Positions 44,330 to 56,499 of a stretch of DNA of 64,000 nt are shown here, in pieces. Under the pieces are notes generated by a model. The model had not been told where the DNA came from, ran no database searches, and was given only the letters and a program-made list of their open reading frames with translations. Every line of letters begins with the position of its first letter. Positions within the stretch are counted from its first letter, which is position 1. Source of the DNA: Kingdonia uniflora (lineage: Eukaryota > Streptophyta > Magnoliopsida > Ranunculales > Circaeasteraceae); assembly GCA_014058105.1 (NCBI GenBank), contig JACGCM010001659.1, positions 3,534,001 through 3,598,000 on the forward strand. The letters are read 5' to 3'. A program made the position numbers and the translations under genes.

Positions 44330-46438
44330 CTAACCGGAAGAGTCAATTTCCTTTCCATGATCTTCTTTATGAATATTTCTCCTCATCCTTCTCAACCATA
44401 TTTCATAATCCATGGGATACGGTGTACCGCAAAGACTATCAACATAATCAGCAAAAGCTTTCAACACAGCTGAAATCTCCCCTAGTTTTTGCTGAATTAT
44501 CCTCTTAGACCACGAAGTTTCTCTCCATTGAAGAGCTCCCTCAACAGAATCCAACTCTGGGAAAACACCACCAACCGAAAAATATAGCAAATAAACAAGA
44601 CTCTCTGCATCTGAAGCAGAGCAAAGTTTTCCTTCCTGAAGAGCCAACGTCGAAGAAAAATGAAGATTCATAGCGGGCCGGTCCCTCTCTTCTAAAACGG
44701 CATGGCCCCACCCAGTAACCACATAGTAAGGATACCTCGAACATGAACTCACACGAATAATATTCTCAGGTTGAATATCTCCGTGTCGAATACCTGCAGA
44801 AGCTGCGGTTGATAAAGCAGATAAACAATCATGGCAGCACTTAAGAGTTTCCTCTGATCCAAATTGTCCATTTCTTACAAGATCTGAGACTAACTCGCCC
44901 GTTGGGCTTGTGACGAGGATTGGAGTCCCACACCAAGGGTGGTCACAGTTTCCACCTGAGCTTGGTTTCATACACTGTCCAGGATGTATTATTCGACCAG
45001 ATGCAACAAGTTCTGGCAGATATTTACTACAAAAGCCTCTCTGTTTCATTATTGTTAATATTTTTGTTTGTCTCTGAACCTGATACCATAAACTCATATC
45101 TTCCCAAGCCGGTTCTAGTTGAGAAGGATGAGAACCAACATACAAAAATAGAGATTTCCCTGGTTCTTCAACATATATTGAAGTGTAGAAGTGATGTTCA
45201 CCATTGCTCAGAACTTCACTGATTTGAAAACCTTTTTGAAAATCTGAATCTTCCAGCCATAAAACAGACCCTGGTTCTAGCTTCATTACTATTACCTCTT
45301 TCGATTCATCTTGGACCTCAACAATTTCAGGAGAAATACTGCGGTTTTGAAAGCGGAACAAGCCATTTTTGTTTCCTCCAGTCTCTCCCAATTGTCTCTC
45401 GGTTCTTCGAATATGGAGGCGAGAACTATGATCAGAAGCTAAATCTTCGACTGAATATGTTGGGGTTCCCGCAAATCGATCAATACAATGGAAAGTTGCC
45501 AACAGAATCTGCAATGCACCGATATCTCCCCAGTTAGCATTCCCAAGTTTGTTCCAGATCTTATCAATTGAAGAAACCGTAATTCGGGAATGCATACTAA
45601 ACCATTGAGCAGCTGAATCATAAACATTATTAACATCAAAATCAAATTTATTGACATCCCCTTCAACTTTTACCACTCCACCATACTGAGAATCGACGAG
45701 AATGATAAAAACAGATTTAAAGCTGCGAAGAGCTTTAGACTGACTTAGGCTTCTAGATAATAATACACGGAGAGCAAAGAAAAGGGCTTCCCCCATGACA
45801 GGAAGAGAAGGATGGGTGTCATTTTCCATTGATAAGCTCTTAATGTCAGGTCTCAAAAGTGCCAGTTCTAGAATATGATCCCACTTGTTTCGCGACTCAC
45901 TAGTGCCGGTTAGCATTATAGCCGTTGCACAAAGACCCCCAAATTTTCCACTTGAGATTGAGTTCTCAGCAGGACAAAATTCCAAATTTTCACCGTGTAA
46001 AGATGCAACACTTAAAGGGAAAGGATCAATGGAACTCCAAAATGCCTCCCACAAGCCTTTTGCACTTGCATGTAAGAAATCTTCAAGCGCGAGATAAGTT
46101 GAAGCCTCAAAAGCATTAGAAGTTGAAGCGTAAATAGGATTTGGCATTCGAACCAGCTGTTGAAATAAAACCCCTTCTAATGCATAATCGAGTTTTTGAA
46201 TTTCGGTCAGTTCGAAAGGAGCATCAAAGCGAGGTTTGTTATTCGAAGTATCTACAGATAATGAAGAGAACCAACCCTCGAGTTTTTCTGTCAGGATTTC
46301 ACTGTTTAAAAATCTCCGGAGAAATTCTTTTCGGATCCTTGACCTACCACTTGAAGACGCAGCCGGCCTTTTTGTCCCAGATCCCACTGATCTTTGGTCA
46401 GGGGACCCACCTATAAATAAAAACGACTCAGTGGGCAT
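44330..46438 (-). CDS. Plant kinase-like protein with atypical catalytic motifs
   Basis: A single uninterrupted 702-codon frame. Residues 10-45 are Ser/Arg-rich, and 60-330 are a mostly helical region without a domain I can name. The C-terminal third (about 430-690) looks like a protein-kinase fold: RHGDIQPENII at about 551-561 stands where kinases have HRDLKPENI (Asp and Asn kept, Arg replaced by Gly). VVTGWGHAVL at about 573-582 stands in the DFG position without DFG, and SDAESLVYLLYF at about 608-619 matches the F-helix region. No clear Gly-rich loop or VAIK lysine is visible, so a pseudokinase is possible. It resembles an uncharacterised plant kinase-superfamily group. The first ten codons may be intronic: a TTTATTTATAG acceptor-like sequence precedes the GGSPDQRSVGSGTKRP block, so a further 5' exon upstream on the minus strand is likely. 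No disabling mutation was seen. Confidence 0.85.
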   Translation of the reverse strand: MPTESFLFIGGSPDQRSVGSGTKRPAASSSGRSRIRKEFLRRFLNSEILTEKLEGWFSSLSVDTSNNKPRFDAPFELTEIQKLDYALEGVLFQQLVRMPNPIYASTSNAFEASTYLALEDFLHASAKGLWEAFWSSIDPFPLSVASLHGENLEFCPAENSISSGKFGGLCATAIMLTGTSESRNKWDHILELALLRPDIKSLSMENDTHPSLPVMGEALFFALRVLLSRSLSQSKALRSFKSVFIILVDSQYGGVVKVEGDVNKFDFDVNNVYDSAAQWFSMHSRITVSSIDKIWNKLGNANWGDIGALQILLATFHCIDRFAGTPTYSVEDLASDHSSRLHIRRTERQLGETGGNKNGLFRFQNRSISPEIVEVQDESKEVIVMKLEPGSVLWLEDSDFQKGFQISEVLSNGEHHFYTSIYVEEPGKSLFLYVGSHPSQLEPAWEDMSLWYQVQRQTKILTIMKQRGFCSKYLPELVASGRIIHPGQCMKPSSGGNCDHPWCGTPILVTSPTGELVSDLVRNGQFGSEETLKCCHDCLSALSTAASAGIRHGDIQPENIIRVSSCSRYPYYVVTGWGHAVLEERDRPAMNLHFSSTLALQEGKLCSASDAESLVYLLYFSVGGVFPELDSVEGALQWRETSWSKRIIQQKLGEISAVLKAFADYVDSLCGTPYPMDYEIWLRRMRRNIHKEDHGKEIDSSG

Positions 46439-46459
46439 GTTTAGAAATATACTATAAAC

Positions 46460-46496
<37 letters not shown>
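46460..46496. repeat. AAT trinucleotide microsatellite
   Basis: About 12 uninterrupted TAA/AAT units directly upstream of the kinase-like ORF. Confidence 0.95.
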
Positions 46497-46497
<1 letters not shown>

Positions 46498-47159
46498 CTT
46501 CATCATTAAATAGATTAAGAAGTCAGTGGGTGTGCACTTGCAGAAACATGCATTAGAGACATAAACTGTATGCATGACATTAAAATTAAAATTTATTAAA
46601 TAAGTATTAGAGACATATTACCAGACTTCTAGACAACCTTATTGTATCTACCTTTTAACCATTGTAACAGAAAGAATTGTTAGAAGTTAGATCACCTAAT
46701 TACTTCCTCATGGATTGGTGGGATCGATTAAATTTTGTAAGTGTAGTCCACTCTGTAAATACCGCCTCAACAACTAATTGTATAGCAAACTTATGAAGCT
46801 AGAATATGAGTCAATATGGAGATTATACGAAAGCTGAACAGAATTTTCACTTGTAAAGTCTTATAGGGCAAACATATACAAATAATTACCTTATGTGAAC
46901 ATCTAAACCTCCTTTTTAGGCTACATGTTTCTACAGTTACACTTTTGGTGTATCGAATGGCCTTAGTTTTTGAAACCTTGGTATCACCAATGATTCAACA
47001 CTTACCATTGTGCCCAAGAATCATAAAACAGAAAACACGGAAAATCACATTGTGAAGCAGAAAGACACTACTATTATATTATACGCAATCTCACTACTAG
47101 CAATTAAACAAGCCCAAAACACAAAGGTGATTTTATCCCCAAAATAAACCTTCTTTAGG
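46497..47159. other. Upstream region of the kinase-like gene
   Basis: AT-rich. It probably contains the 5' exon and promoter of the minus-strand gene, but no convincing start exon could be picked. Confidence 0.35.
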
Positions 47160-49690
47160 TTAAAATCTGCATTACCACCCCTAGATTCAAGGTTGATGTG
47201 AATGGCAGGTTAGTAGGTTTTTTTTGCTACTTCTAAAGGCATTAGACAGGGAGATCCACTATCTCCCTATCTTTTTGTCATAGCTATGCAAGCTTTCTCT
47301 AGCATGATGAATAAGGCAGTGGTTAACAACTCTCTCAATCTTCTCCCTAGCTGCAAAAAAGATAACATATCTTACCTTATGTTTGCTGATGATTTAATCA
47401 TCTGCCTTAAGGCTACCACAAATTCTACAACCTTGAGTTTTCAAATTATTGAAGACTTCTCCAACGCATTTGGACTCACAATAAAGTAAAAAGTTATGTC
47501 TTCTTTTCTGTATCTACTATTCAGCCTGTGATTGATGACATCAGCATCATCTTACAATTTAGAAGAGAATCTTTGCCTGTGAAGTATTTAGGTCTGCCTC
47601 TCTTAGCATCTAAACTCACAGATAAAGAGTGTGAGCCTCTAATTGAGAAAATTCATAAAATGATCACAAACTGTAGAGCAATTTTTTTTTCATATGGGGG
47701 AAGATTGGAGCTTATAAGAAGTGTTCTGAGCTCATATTCAGTTTATTGGGCTAGCTGCTTTGACTTTCCTAAGGCAGTTGTTATATCCAAGATCGAACAA
47801 CTCTTCAGATCTTTTTTATGGAGTGGAGGGGATAACAACAAATGTTTATCTTCTGTAGCTTGGGCTGATGTATGTTTGCCAAAGCATGAAGGGGGTTTGG
47901 GGATAAAAAGAATAAAAGACTTTAATGATGCTATGCTATTCAGAACTCTTTGGAACTTAGTATCTGGATCTGAGAATCCTTGGTCAAGATGGGTGAGAAC
48001 AAATTACTTAAAAAAGAAGACTTTTTGGACAATAGACATACATGCAGATTGCTCTTGGGCTATGAGATCTCTATTGAAAAAAGAAAAAAAAATTGCTATG
48101 AAATATTGTCAAGTAGTCATTGGAAATGGGAAGAAAACCTTTATTTGGTAAGATCCTTGGCTGGAAATTGGAATCCTCAATCTCAAATTTAACTATATTA
48201 CTGTTATACTCTCTGGGATCAACCAAGTTTCTAAAGTTGAAAGTTTATCTTCTGGCAATGGCACCGGGCTTTGCCTACTAGAAGTCTAAGATCTGCAGCT
48301 TTGAAAGTAATTTGGTATCATATCAAACTTAGCTTTCCTCCAGATGAAAACTCAGAAGACATCATGGTTTGGAAACTCTCAAGTAATAGTAGCTTCTCTA
48401 TTAAATCTGCTTGGGAAGGTTTAAGAAAATCTGTCAATCCTCCTTTCTGGAGTTCTTTATGCTGGGATAAAGATGCTTTACCAAGGCACTCCTTTATATT
48501 ATGGCTCACTTTCAAAAACAGGCTTAAAACAAGAGACTTGTTAAAATAGCCAAGATTGATAGATCCTACTGTCAACTTTGTGGGGGAGATGAAGAAAACA
48601 GAGAGCATATCTTCTTCAATTGCAAGTACTCTCAAAGGATCTGGGAAGACATTTTTTCTCACTGCAGATTGTAAGGAAGCCTCTAGGTTAGGATGCAGAG
48701 ATTACTTGGATTCTATCTATGATCTCAAACAAGGACATCTTCAAAATTCTGAAAATTGCTCTACCTGCTACTGCTACTGCTACTGTCTATCATATCTGGT
48801 TGGAAACAAACAAAAGGCAGTTCCAGAATAGTAATAGAGATGAGGAAACTATTGTTAAGCTCATTCAATTTGAAGTGGGATTCAAATGTGAGAACTCTAC
48901 ACGTAAATTTGGCAATCCTAGTTTGAGGAGCATCTTAGAAGATTGGAATATCAGCTATACTCCAAGAAGGCTTAAGAAAATTAGATGGATTTATTGGGAT
49001 CCATCTGCTCACCATACAATTATCCTCAACTGTGATGGAAGTACATCCCCAGGCATTGCCAAATTTGAAGGAATCTTCAGATTAAGAAATGGAATTCCCA
49101 TTATAGCATTTAATGGTTTTATCAGCAACTCTTTTGATATAGGTGAAGTGGAGTTAAATTCCATTTACAAAGGCCTTGAGATTGTTGTTGCTTTAGGCTT
49201 CCCAGAGCTTGAAGTAATTACAGATTCTATATATGCAAAAAAGGTAGTTGAACAAATTTGGAAGCCTCCTCCATTTACAAAGGCCTTGAGATTGTTGTTG
49301 CTTTAGGCTTCCCAGAGCTTGAAGTAATTACAGATTCTATATATGCAAAAAAGGTAGTTGAACAAATTTGGAAGCTTCCTTGGAGATGTATTGCTGAAAC
49401 AAGATAGATCCATAAATGGTGTACTACATAGGATTATTCTTGTTCTTTCAGCTGGAGGGAAGGGAATAAGGCTGCTCACTTTATTGCTACAGATATGGAG
49501 GTCCACCCTATCCAGCCTATCTTCCCACAATCCTTTCCTTCTTCCCTTGTAAATATTTGTAATGCAGATTCTCTTCACTGAAAATTTCCTAGATGTAGTT
49601 GATACTTACTTGTAACAGTTTTACTTGAATGAATATACTCTCTGGTGGGGGTCTGCCTTAACCCCAGCTTTTCCCTCAAACAATTTTTTT
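47160..49690 (+). mobile_element. 5'-truncated LINE with a 110-bp internal duplication
   Basis: It begins inside the reverse transcriptase at RQGDPLSPYLFVIAMQ (about 47,245), followed by the intact-looking catalytic motif FADDL near 47,385. The thumb follows in the 47,528-48,151 frame (YLGLPLLASKL, SYGGRLELI, FLWSGGDN, HEGGLGIKRI). The zf-RVT domain is at 48,271-48,600, and an RNase H domain at about 49,010-49,300 starts with ILNCDGSTSP and contains ELNSIYKGLEIV. Frames change at about 47,490, 48,150 and 48,550. The 110-bp tandem duplication at 49,161-49,378 disrupts RNase H. The 3' UTR ends in an oligo-T/A tract near 49,690. Endonuclease and ORF1 are missing. Same superfamily as the other LINEs here but a different subfamily from the 23.1 kb copy. 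Confidence 0.88.
49161..49378. repeat. Tandem duplication of 110 bp, almost identical copies
   Basis: CCATTTACAAAGGCCTTGAG starts at 49,161 and again at 49,271. The copies stay identical until the last few bases (GAAGCCTCCT against GAAGCTTCCT). The unit is not a multiple of three and shifts the RNase H frame. Confidence 0.93.
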
Positions 49691-50209
49691 TTAACAATAT
49701 GGGCCGGATATGAGTAAACTAAATTTGTGTATAAGTATGAACCACGTTAAGTACTTACTATACACAGTAAAACACTTAACTCGGAAAGGTAAGCACTGTA
49801 ACGAAGAGAATGTGCGTTGTGGGGCTACAACTTTTATTGGGGCTTTTTGGTTTCTGGATGGCTTGCCAACCTCTTAAATAGGAACCCCGCCATAAGACTC
49901 AAAAACCCTACAATGGATACCACCAAAGAGAGATATAGGGTTCATCTCACTTGTTTAATTTGTGTGCAGGCTATGCTTAACTCCACCAGGCCTAGTCTGA
50001 GGAAGAAAACTACCTTTGGACAGTTTCCAAGGGTTGTAAAACTTTGGAAGGAGAGGGCTAGGGGAGAGAGATAGAGAGAGCATACCTACTGAGGAATTAG
50101 GCTCTATGGTTAATCATTTGAAGGGGCCCTCTTATCCAATTAAAGTTTCTACCATAGGATCTACGACTATGGTGGCGTGTTACGTACACCCCAGAGAGTT
50201 TCAGTTTTC
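49691..50209. other. Spacer between two LINEs
   Basis: A 85-codon ORF at 49,817-50,074 has no recognised motif; this stretch may be the ORF1 or 5' UTR remnant of the LINE that follows. Confidence 0.35.
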
Positions 50210-53200
50210 GTAACATTACTCTTGTGCAGATTCTCCAAGAGGTCAACATGGTGCTATTGTTAGCATTTTCACTTCAGGATTCTCATGCAGTCTGCCAGCC
50301 TAAGCTCACTCTTAGAGAAGGTAAGTGGGGCTCCACAGAAGGTACACTTGTTCCTCAATCTACCGTGACAATGACGCATGCTGCTCCATCAAAGGCTAGA
50401 AATGCTCTGTTAACAAGGGAGAACCAGACTTGCATATCACTAGTATTACTGATTGAGATTGGCAGCTGGAATGTAAGATGGCTTAATGATAGCCTAAAGC
50501 AAGCTAAGGTCAAAAAGTTTATTCATACACATAAACTGAAGATTATTGGCCTTGTAGAATCAAAGTTAAGGAATTTAATATAGGAAAGGCTCTCAATAAC
50601 ATTTGTAAGAATTGGGTTGTCTAACAGAACTACAATTACTCCTTTAATGTAGCATTTGGGTCTGTTGGGACCCAAAGTTTGTTAAATTTACTAATATTGT
50701 GTGTGAACAAAAAGTGATTTCAGGGAGAGTCAAAATGAAAGGTTGTGCAGAGTTTTGTTTCTCTATTGTTCATGGCAGCACTGAGATTATCACTAGAAGA
50801 AGCTTATGGACCTCCATATGCAGCAAGGCAAGTGCTATGAATCTTCCTTGGATTCAGATGGGAGGATTCAACTCAATAGCTCTCAAAAGAAAGTAGGTTC
50901 CCCCCAGTCAGACCTTGCGATATCATTAATTTCTTCAACTGCAATCAAACTGCTGAGCTCACGGACTGCAAATTTAAAGGTTGCTTCTTGACCTGGACCA
51001 ACAGATATACACAAGGTAAGAGGATCTCTACTAAGATTGACAGAGTTCTAATAAATCCCACTTGGGTTAATATATTCAATGACTCTGAAGTGGAGTTCTT
51101 CAAGGTTTGGTATCTGTCACCATATGCGAGGAGAGAAGATAAGGCCCTAAACCTTTCAAGTTCTATAACTATTGGGCTCTAGACCCAACGTTTATGGAAC
51201 TTGTTAAGGGAGGGTGGGAGATTGAGGTGGAAGGTAACAGTACTTACAGATTCACTCAAAGAATGAAGAATGTCAGCACTGACTTCAAAAACTGTTTCCA
51301 CAAAAATAAAGATGTGAGTTCTCTGCCAGGGTGACTCTTGAGCAGGTTCAGGAAGCTCTCCAATCAGGTCCCCTAAATCAAAAGATTGCCATATCAGAAT
51401 CTACAGCCATTAAGAACTACTTCTTGTTGGCTAGACAGGAGGAAGCCATGATCAAACAAAAATCTAAGATCCAATGGCTGAAGTTAGAAGACCAGAACGC
51501 TGGTTTTTCTAACTTAATTGTTAAGACTATGAGAGCTAAGAACAAGATCAACTCACTTAAGGATGAGGATGGCAATATATATGAAGAAGGTGACCAATTA
51601 AGGCAGTACTCTGTGGCCTTTCTTGAGAATAACATGAGTAATTGAGCCTTTTGACTCCACTTTTATTGATAATGTTGAGTTCCAAAACTGCATTTCTATT
51701 TGCCCAGTACCTGCAGAGAGGTGACTAGAGATGAAATACAAGAAGCTCTCTCTCAAATGCCAAATGAAAAAGCTCCAGGTCCCGATGGGTTCAGGGCCCT
51801 TTTTTCAAAAAGGCGTGGAGAATCATAGGCAATGATTTTGTTGAGGCAGTTGGGTGAAGTTATTGCTACTATAATAACCCTTGTTCCCAAAATTCCTAAT
51901 CCCTCTATGTGACTACATACCTAATGCTTGATGTTATATTATCTGTAAGTGTATATCTAACTTCTAACCAACATAATTAAGCTTGTTATTTATGAATTAA
52001 TATCTCCTAATCAATTTGCTTTCATCTTTGGCAAAAACATTAATGATAGCATTTTACTCACACATGAGATATTGATAAACTACCATAGGAATCAAGGTCC
52101 TAGTAGGTGTTGTGTCCAGAATTATCTCAAGAAAGCATGTGATTATGGTCAACTGGGACCCTATAATCACTATCTTGAACAAGCTTGGTTTCCCTACTAG
52201 GTTGGTGGGCTGCATCTTAGTAAATTCTCTACTTCAGTCAATGGTTCTCTCAGGGGTTAACAGAAGAGGGAAAAATGGTACTAACCAAGACCCGTACTTG
52301 TGTTGGTCATAGAGATGTTCACTACAGCTATGAAGAAGCAAGTGGAGCTTAAAAACTTTGTCCTACATCCCAGATGTCACAATCCTCAAGAGTCACGTAT
52401 GTGATTTGCCGATGACCTCATTGTATTTATGAACGGGGATTAAATATTGTTGAATGCCTAAAATATACCTTGGATTATGTTCATGATTTTGAGGGTCTCC
52501 AAATAAACTATACTAAGAGTAAGCTGTATTTTGCAGGTGTCCCTGATGAAGATGTAGCTCTTTTTAAATCTTCACTTGGTTTCAACCACGGTATTCTTCC
52601 AGTAAAATATTTGGGGCTCCCCCTCATTGATTGCTTGCCCTTGCTGGAGAATTTATGTCATAGAGCGCAATCGCGGAAGAGTAGTTTCTTGTCCTGTGCA
52701 AGGAGACTCACACTCCTCAAGTCAGTCCTTAACAACATGCAAGTCTATTGGAGTGGCTGCTTTATGCTCCCTAAAGCTACCATAAAGACTCTTCTGGAGA
52801 AGATTTTTGTGGGCAGGCACCGACCTTAACATTAAGAAGACCCCTTTAGTTGGGTGGTTTAAAATTGCTTACCCTTACAAAGAGGGTGGTCTGGAAGTTT
52901 GGAGTCTCTCTACATGGAATAGAGCAGCCATAACTAGGCTTGTGTGGCATATTGCATCAAACAAGGACTCCCTATGGGTTAACTGTATCAAATGTAATAA
53001 GATAAGGGCAGGTACTTTATGGGATATAAAGAAACCACTGTTCTCGAGCTTGGAGAGACATTCTCAAAGCTAGAATTGAAACTAAAGGTATGATCTTATA
53101 TACAGGAGTTAAGGTCTATATTTGGATGGACCCCCCTGACACCAGGGGATTCTCAGGCCATATTTCCAAGAGCGTTGGCGATACGATTCCACTTTTTTTT

Positions 53201-54560
53201 TGTAAAGGCTCCAATTAGTAATCTCATCTTTGAAGGTAAGTGGTCTCCTCCCATTAACTCTAGTTATTTGAATTATGGAATTCTTTGGATGAAGTTCAGA
53301 TAGACACTGAAGAAGAGGACAAAGCTGTGTGGGTTATCAACCCTAAAGGGGAGTTTACTATCAAGAGTAGCTTCAATCATCTAAGAAATATTAATCCACA
53401 TTCAAATGCCCCCCCCCCCCCCTGCTTTGGTTCCCTGGAAATATTCTTAGGCGTAGCTTCATTTGGTTGTTAACCCTTAGAGATGCTCTTACTCAGGAAA
53501 ACTTAGTTGGGGAGTTGTTAGCTGCTCTGTGTGTGTGTACGCTCAGCAGTGACGATGGGGAGAATGAAGAGCATCTTTTTTTATAAGTGCTCTTATGCTC
53601 AAGTTGTCTGGAGTTACAAAACCATCTTGACTATACTAAGAATACCCAAAATTGGCAACAAGAGCTGGATTGGTGTTTCGCAGAAAGTTAGTGGTAACTC
53701 ACGGAACTCAAAAACCTTACAATTGTGTCTTAATAGTTTTTCTATAACTTGTGGCAGGAAAGAAATAGAAGGATTCACTAGAACAAGAAGTTGAACCCTC
53801 AAGACCTTGATCAGAAAATCACAACAGAGATCAAACTCAAGCTTGCTAGTGAGACTCATAAACTGGTGGACAATGAGAGAAATAGGTTCATGGCTAGTCA
53901 GTGGTATCTTGGTGTAGATTGGACAGCTCTTAGAGTAGCGGCTTGCAAATGGGAGAAAACCCCCAAAGGACTCTGCAAGATTAACACTGATGGCTCTTTG
54001 TCTAATCTGGGAGGTTATGGTGCCATAGTCAGAGACAGCAATGGCCATGGTCTGCTTGCTTGTTCAGAAAGAGTGAAACCCCGCTCCATTTACTTGCATG
54101 AGCTTCAGGCAGTTGAGAAACGGATTGATATGGCAATCAAGCTGGGTATTAAGAAGGTTCAAGTTAGTTCAGACTCTATGGATGTGGTGAACATGACTAG
54201 GCTTCTAAAGTTTATTCTTAAAAAAGAAAAAGAAAAAGAAAAAGAATTTTGAGTTCTTCTCCATTGAGCACAGTTACAGAGAGTATAATTGAGCTGCCGA
54301 CCACCTTGCAAAACTTCTCCTAGTGATTGTTAACACTGAGTAAACCCCATATGCTTTCAGTGATGACCTAATAAGAATCATAAATGAATATGTTGAAGGT
54401 AGAATCTATTATAGTAAGTAATGCCTTGTTATTCTTTTGTCCTTGGTGTTTACACTCTCTGCCTCTCTCTTGTGCTCTTGATAGGGAAGGTATGTCCCCA
54501 CTTGTATAGTTCTTTCTCTTTTAAATCAAAGTTCACTTTCTCAAAAAAAAATAAAAAAAA
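50210..54560 (+). mobile_element. Long but decayed LINE: endonuclease, RT, zf-RVT and RNase H
   Basis: The endonuclease begins near 50,455 with SWNVRWLNDSLKQ and IIGLVESKL. The endonuclease middle is broken by stops around 50,580-50,900, and a LTWTNR-like block lies near 50,990. RT starts near 51,740 with QMPNEKAPGPDGF and has FAFIFGKNINDSI near 52,015. A catalytic FADDLIVFM near 52,405 is preceded by a stop. The thumb follows at 52,470-52,800 (YLGLPLIDCLP, LTLLKSVLNN) and YKEGGLEVWSL at about 52,875. zf-RVT remains lie at 53,285-53,620, with a 14-base C run. RNase H lies at 53,950-54,220 (KINTDGSLSNLGGYG). A 3' UTR and an A-rich tail end near 54,560. It encodes no complete ORF but is the most nearly full-length LINE in the window. 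Confidence 0.88.
53409..53422. repeat. Poly(C)14 homopolymer
   Basis: 14 consecutive C inside the zf-RVT part of the LINE. Confidence 0.9.
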
Positions 54561-55714
54561 TGCACTAAAATAAAACTATATCAAACATTTAGGGATTAGC
54601 CATTGTGGGTATTAATAGAATTGCTATTTGGGTATGTTTGTACTTTTATATCTTACAATCTTGTCAATACATTTAACTTAGTTATAAACCCCCCCGCTTA
54701 GACTACAATTTTGGCACCGAAACATATTTTTTTTTGCATCAAAACCCCTTTCTTCTCCACACTAATATCAATCCAAATAGTAAACCCTAACTGCCAAAGC
54801 TCTTACAAATCACTAAAACTCCTTAATCTAAACTATCACTTAGTTAAGTTCGCACTTCACATCAAGATCTTTTAAGCAAAACAAACTGAATCTATAAAAC
54901 CCCAAGTTCCTAATATCATCCAAATATGAATAAAACAGAATCAAAATATCTAATTCAACTCAAACAGATACTAAGTAAACACAAAGTTCACACTGAAACA
55001 AAGAGATAAAAGAGCTTAATTGAAGTAAGAAAGTTTACCTTCCATTAGAATTAGGGTTTTGATTTCGCCTCCCTCAGATCACAAACATCCGATTGAAATT
55101 CTAAACTTGGATATAATTTTATAAGTAATTCCAGCACAAAAAAATCGAATTTTTTGTTTCCTCTATTGTTTGTTTGTTTGTTTCTTTTCTTCCCTCTTTT
55201 CTCAATTATTATTATTTTGTTACCGTTGTTTTCAACCCATTTTTTTCGTCGTTTATTATGTTTAGACTTTCAGAGCATCAGCATAGAGCATCTGCAGCAG
55301 TTGGAGGGTGAATTTGCCCAAATCCACCCCAAAAATCAATCCACCCTACAACAGTTATGCCCAAAATCAAGTTGGATATTAGCCACCACAGTTCTGAAAC
55401 TGCGAGGCACAACCTACGTCCCAGATTAAGCCACGTCTCAATATCCTAAACGTTCAATCCCCACGCGCAATTCTGAACTGCGGGCAGGGAGAACCAATCA
55501 GATTAAGCCACGTAATTATTATTATTTTTAATTAATGCCGTGCAGTCGCGCAAAAGCCTGCATGAAATTGCATTCGAATTGCCACAATCCTTCACTCATT
55601 TTACTAAGTATTAATATTTTCTTCTAGTTTAAGTACCCAAACCCAACTTCTTTTTCAAGTTTCTCAACCCCCACATTTTTCTAGTAATTCAATCCCATAA
55701 TCCATAGATTAACA
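54561..55714. other. Spacer without a recognised gene
   Basis: AT-rich with short T-rich ORFs. The TTAGGGTTT-type sequence near 55,050 on the plus strand resembles plant leader sequence, but no exon follows. Confidence 0.35.
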
Positions 55715-56494
55715 ATGTCGAGACCAAGTCATGTTATTCTCAAAACTAAACATAAGCCAAATGATGAAATTAAACGAAGGGGTAAATAATTGGTCACGAA
55801 TTTGTGGCCGTTACACCTCACGCCGGATAATGATCCCGCCCCAACCCTTGAGGATTTGCACCGAATGGATATCCTCCTGAACAACTAGGTCCACATTTCC
55901 ATTGGATTGGAAGAATTATCGATAAGTTTTGTGTGTAAAATTTATGTGTTATTAACGTTATTTGTCAAATGTTCGACGAAATGATTAAATGAAAATTTAA
56001 TATGTTAATGTATTGTTTTTACAGAACCGAGATGAAATACAATGCAGGGGATCACTGGATAATGTATTAAAGTGGTACCAATGGATTACCAGGTATCCCA
56101 CGTTGAAGAGGTTGGTCGAAAATATGGGTTTTGAAGATTTTTTTAAGATTAAAGCGAAAAACTCAGATAACCGCTTAATTCATGCTCTCGTGGAATGGTG
56201 ATGGCCTTCCACCCATATTTTTCACTTCCCTTGCGGGGAACTTGGCGTTATGCCTTTAGACTTCATCATGCTAACGGGTACAAGTTTTGGGGTGGGTCTC
56301 GAACTCCCGTATGACGATAAATACTCGATGTTCGAAGAAACACAAACACTGTTCCCCGGAATCACAATGGCCGACATCAGGTACGACAATATCACTCTAA
56401 CTTATTTGAAAACTTGGAGAAACGTTTTGAATCCTCAAACCAACTGTAATGCCTCGACATTTAGATTCGTTTCAAGTATATATAACCTTATTTA
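55715..56494 (+). pseudogene. Plant mobile domain (MAIN-like) gene relic
   Basis: An ATG near 55,715 opens MSRPSHVILKTKHKPNDE, which soon stops; a continuation reads APTLEDLHRMDILL. After an apparent intron (acceptor TTTTTACAG at about 56,024) the sequence reads LKWYQWITRYPTLKRLVENM and then DNRLIHALVEWW with a stop just after W. A THIFHFPCGELGVMPLDF block and a GTSFGVGLELPYDD block follow. This order (WxxxT-FHxPxGE, then LxDxxxLxGxxxxG) is the core of the plant mobile domain, found both in MAIN-family proteins and captured by plant transposons. Normal proteins are several hundred residues longer, so only the N-terminal part remains. It has one internal stop and no transposon termini that I could see. 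Confidence 0.68.
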
Positions 56495-56499
56495 AATTA

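Noticed and set aside
44037..44508. Plus-strand ORFs over the kinase gene end
   Set aside because: Shadows of the 702-codon minus frame and its repeat-bearing 3' flank.
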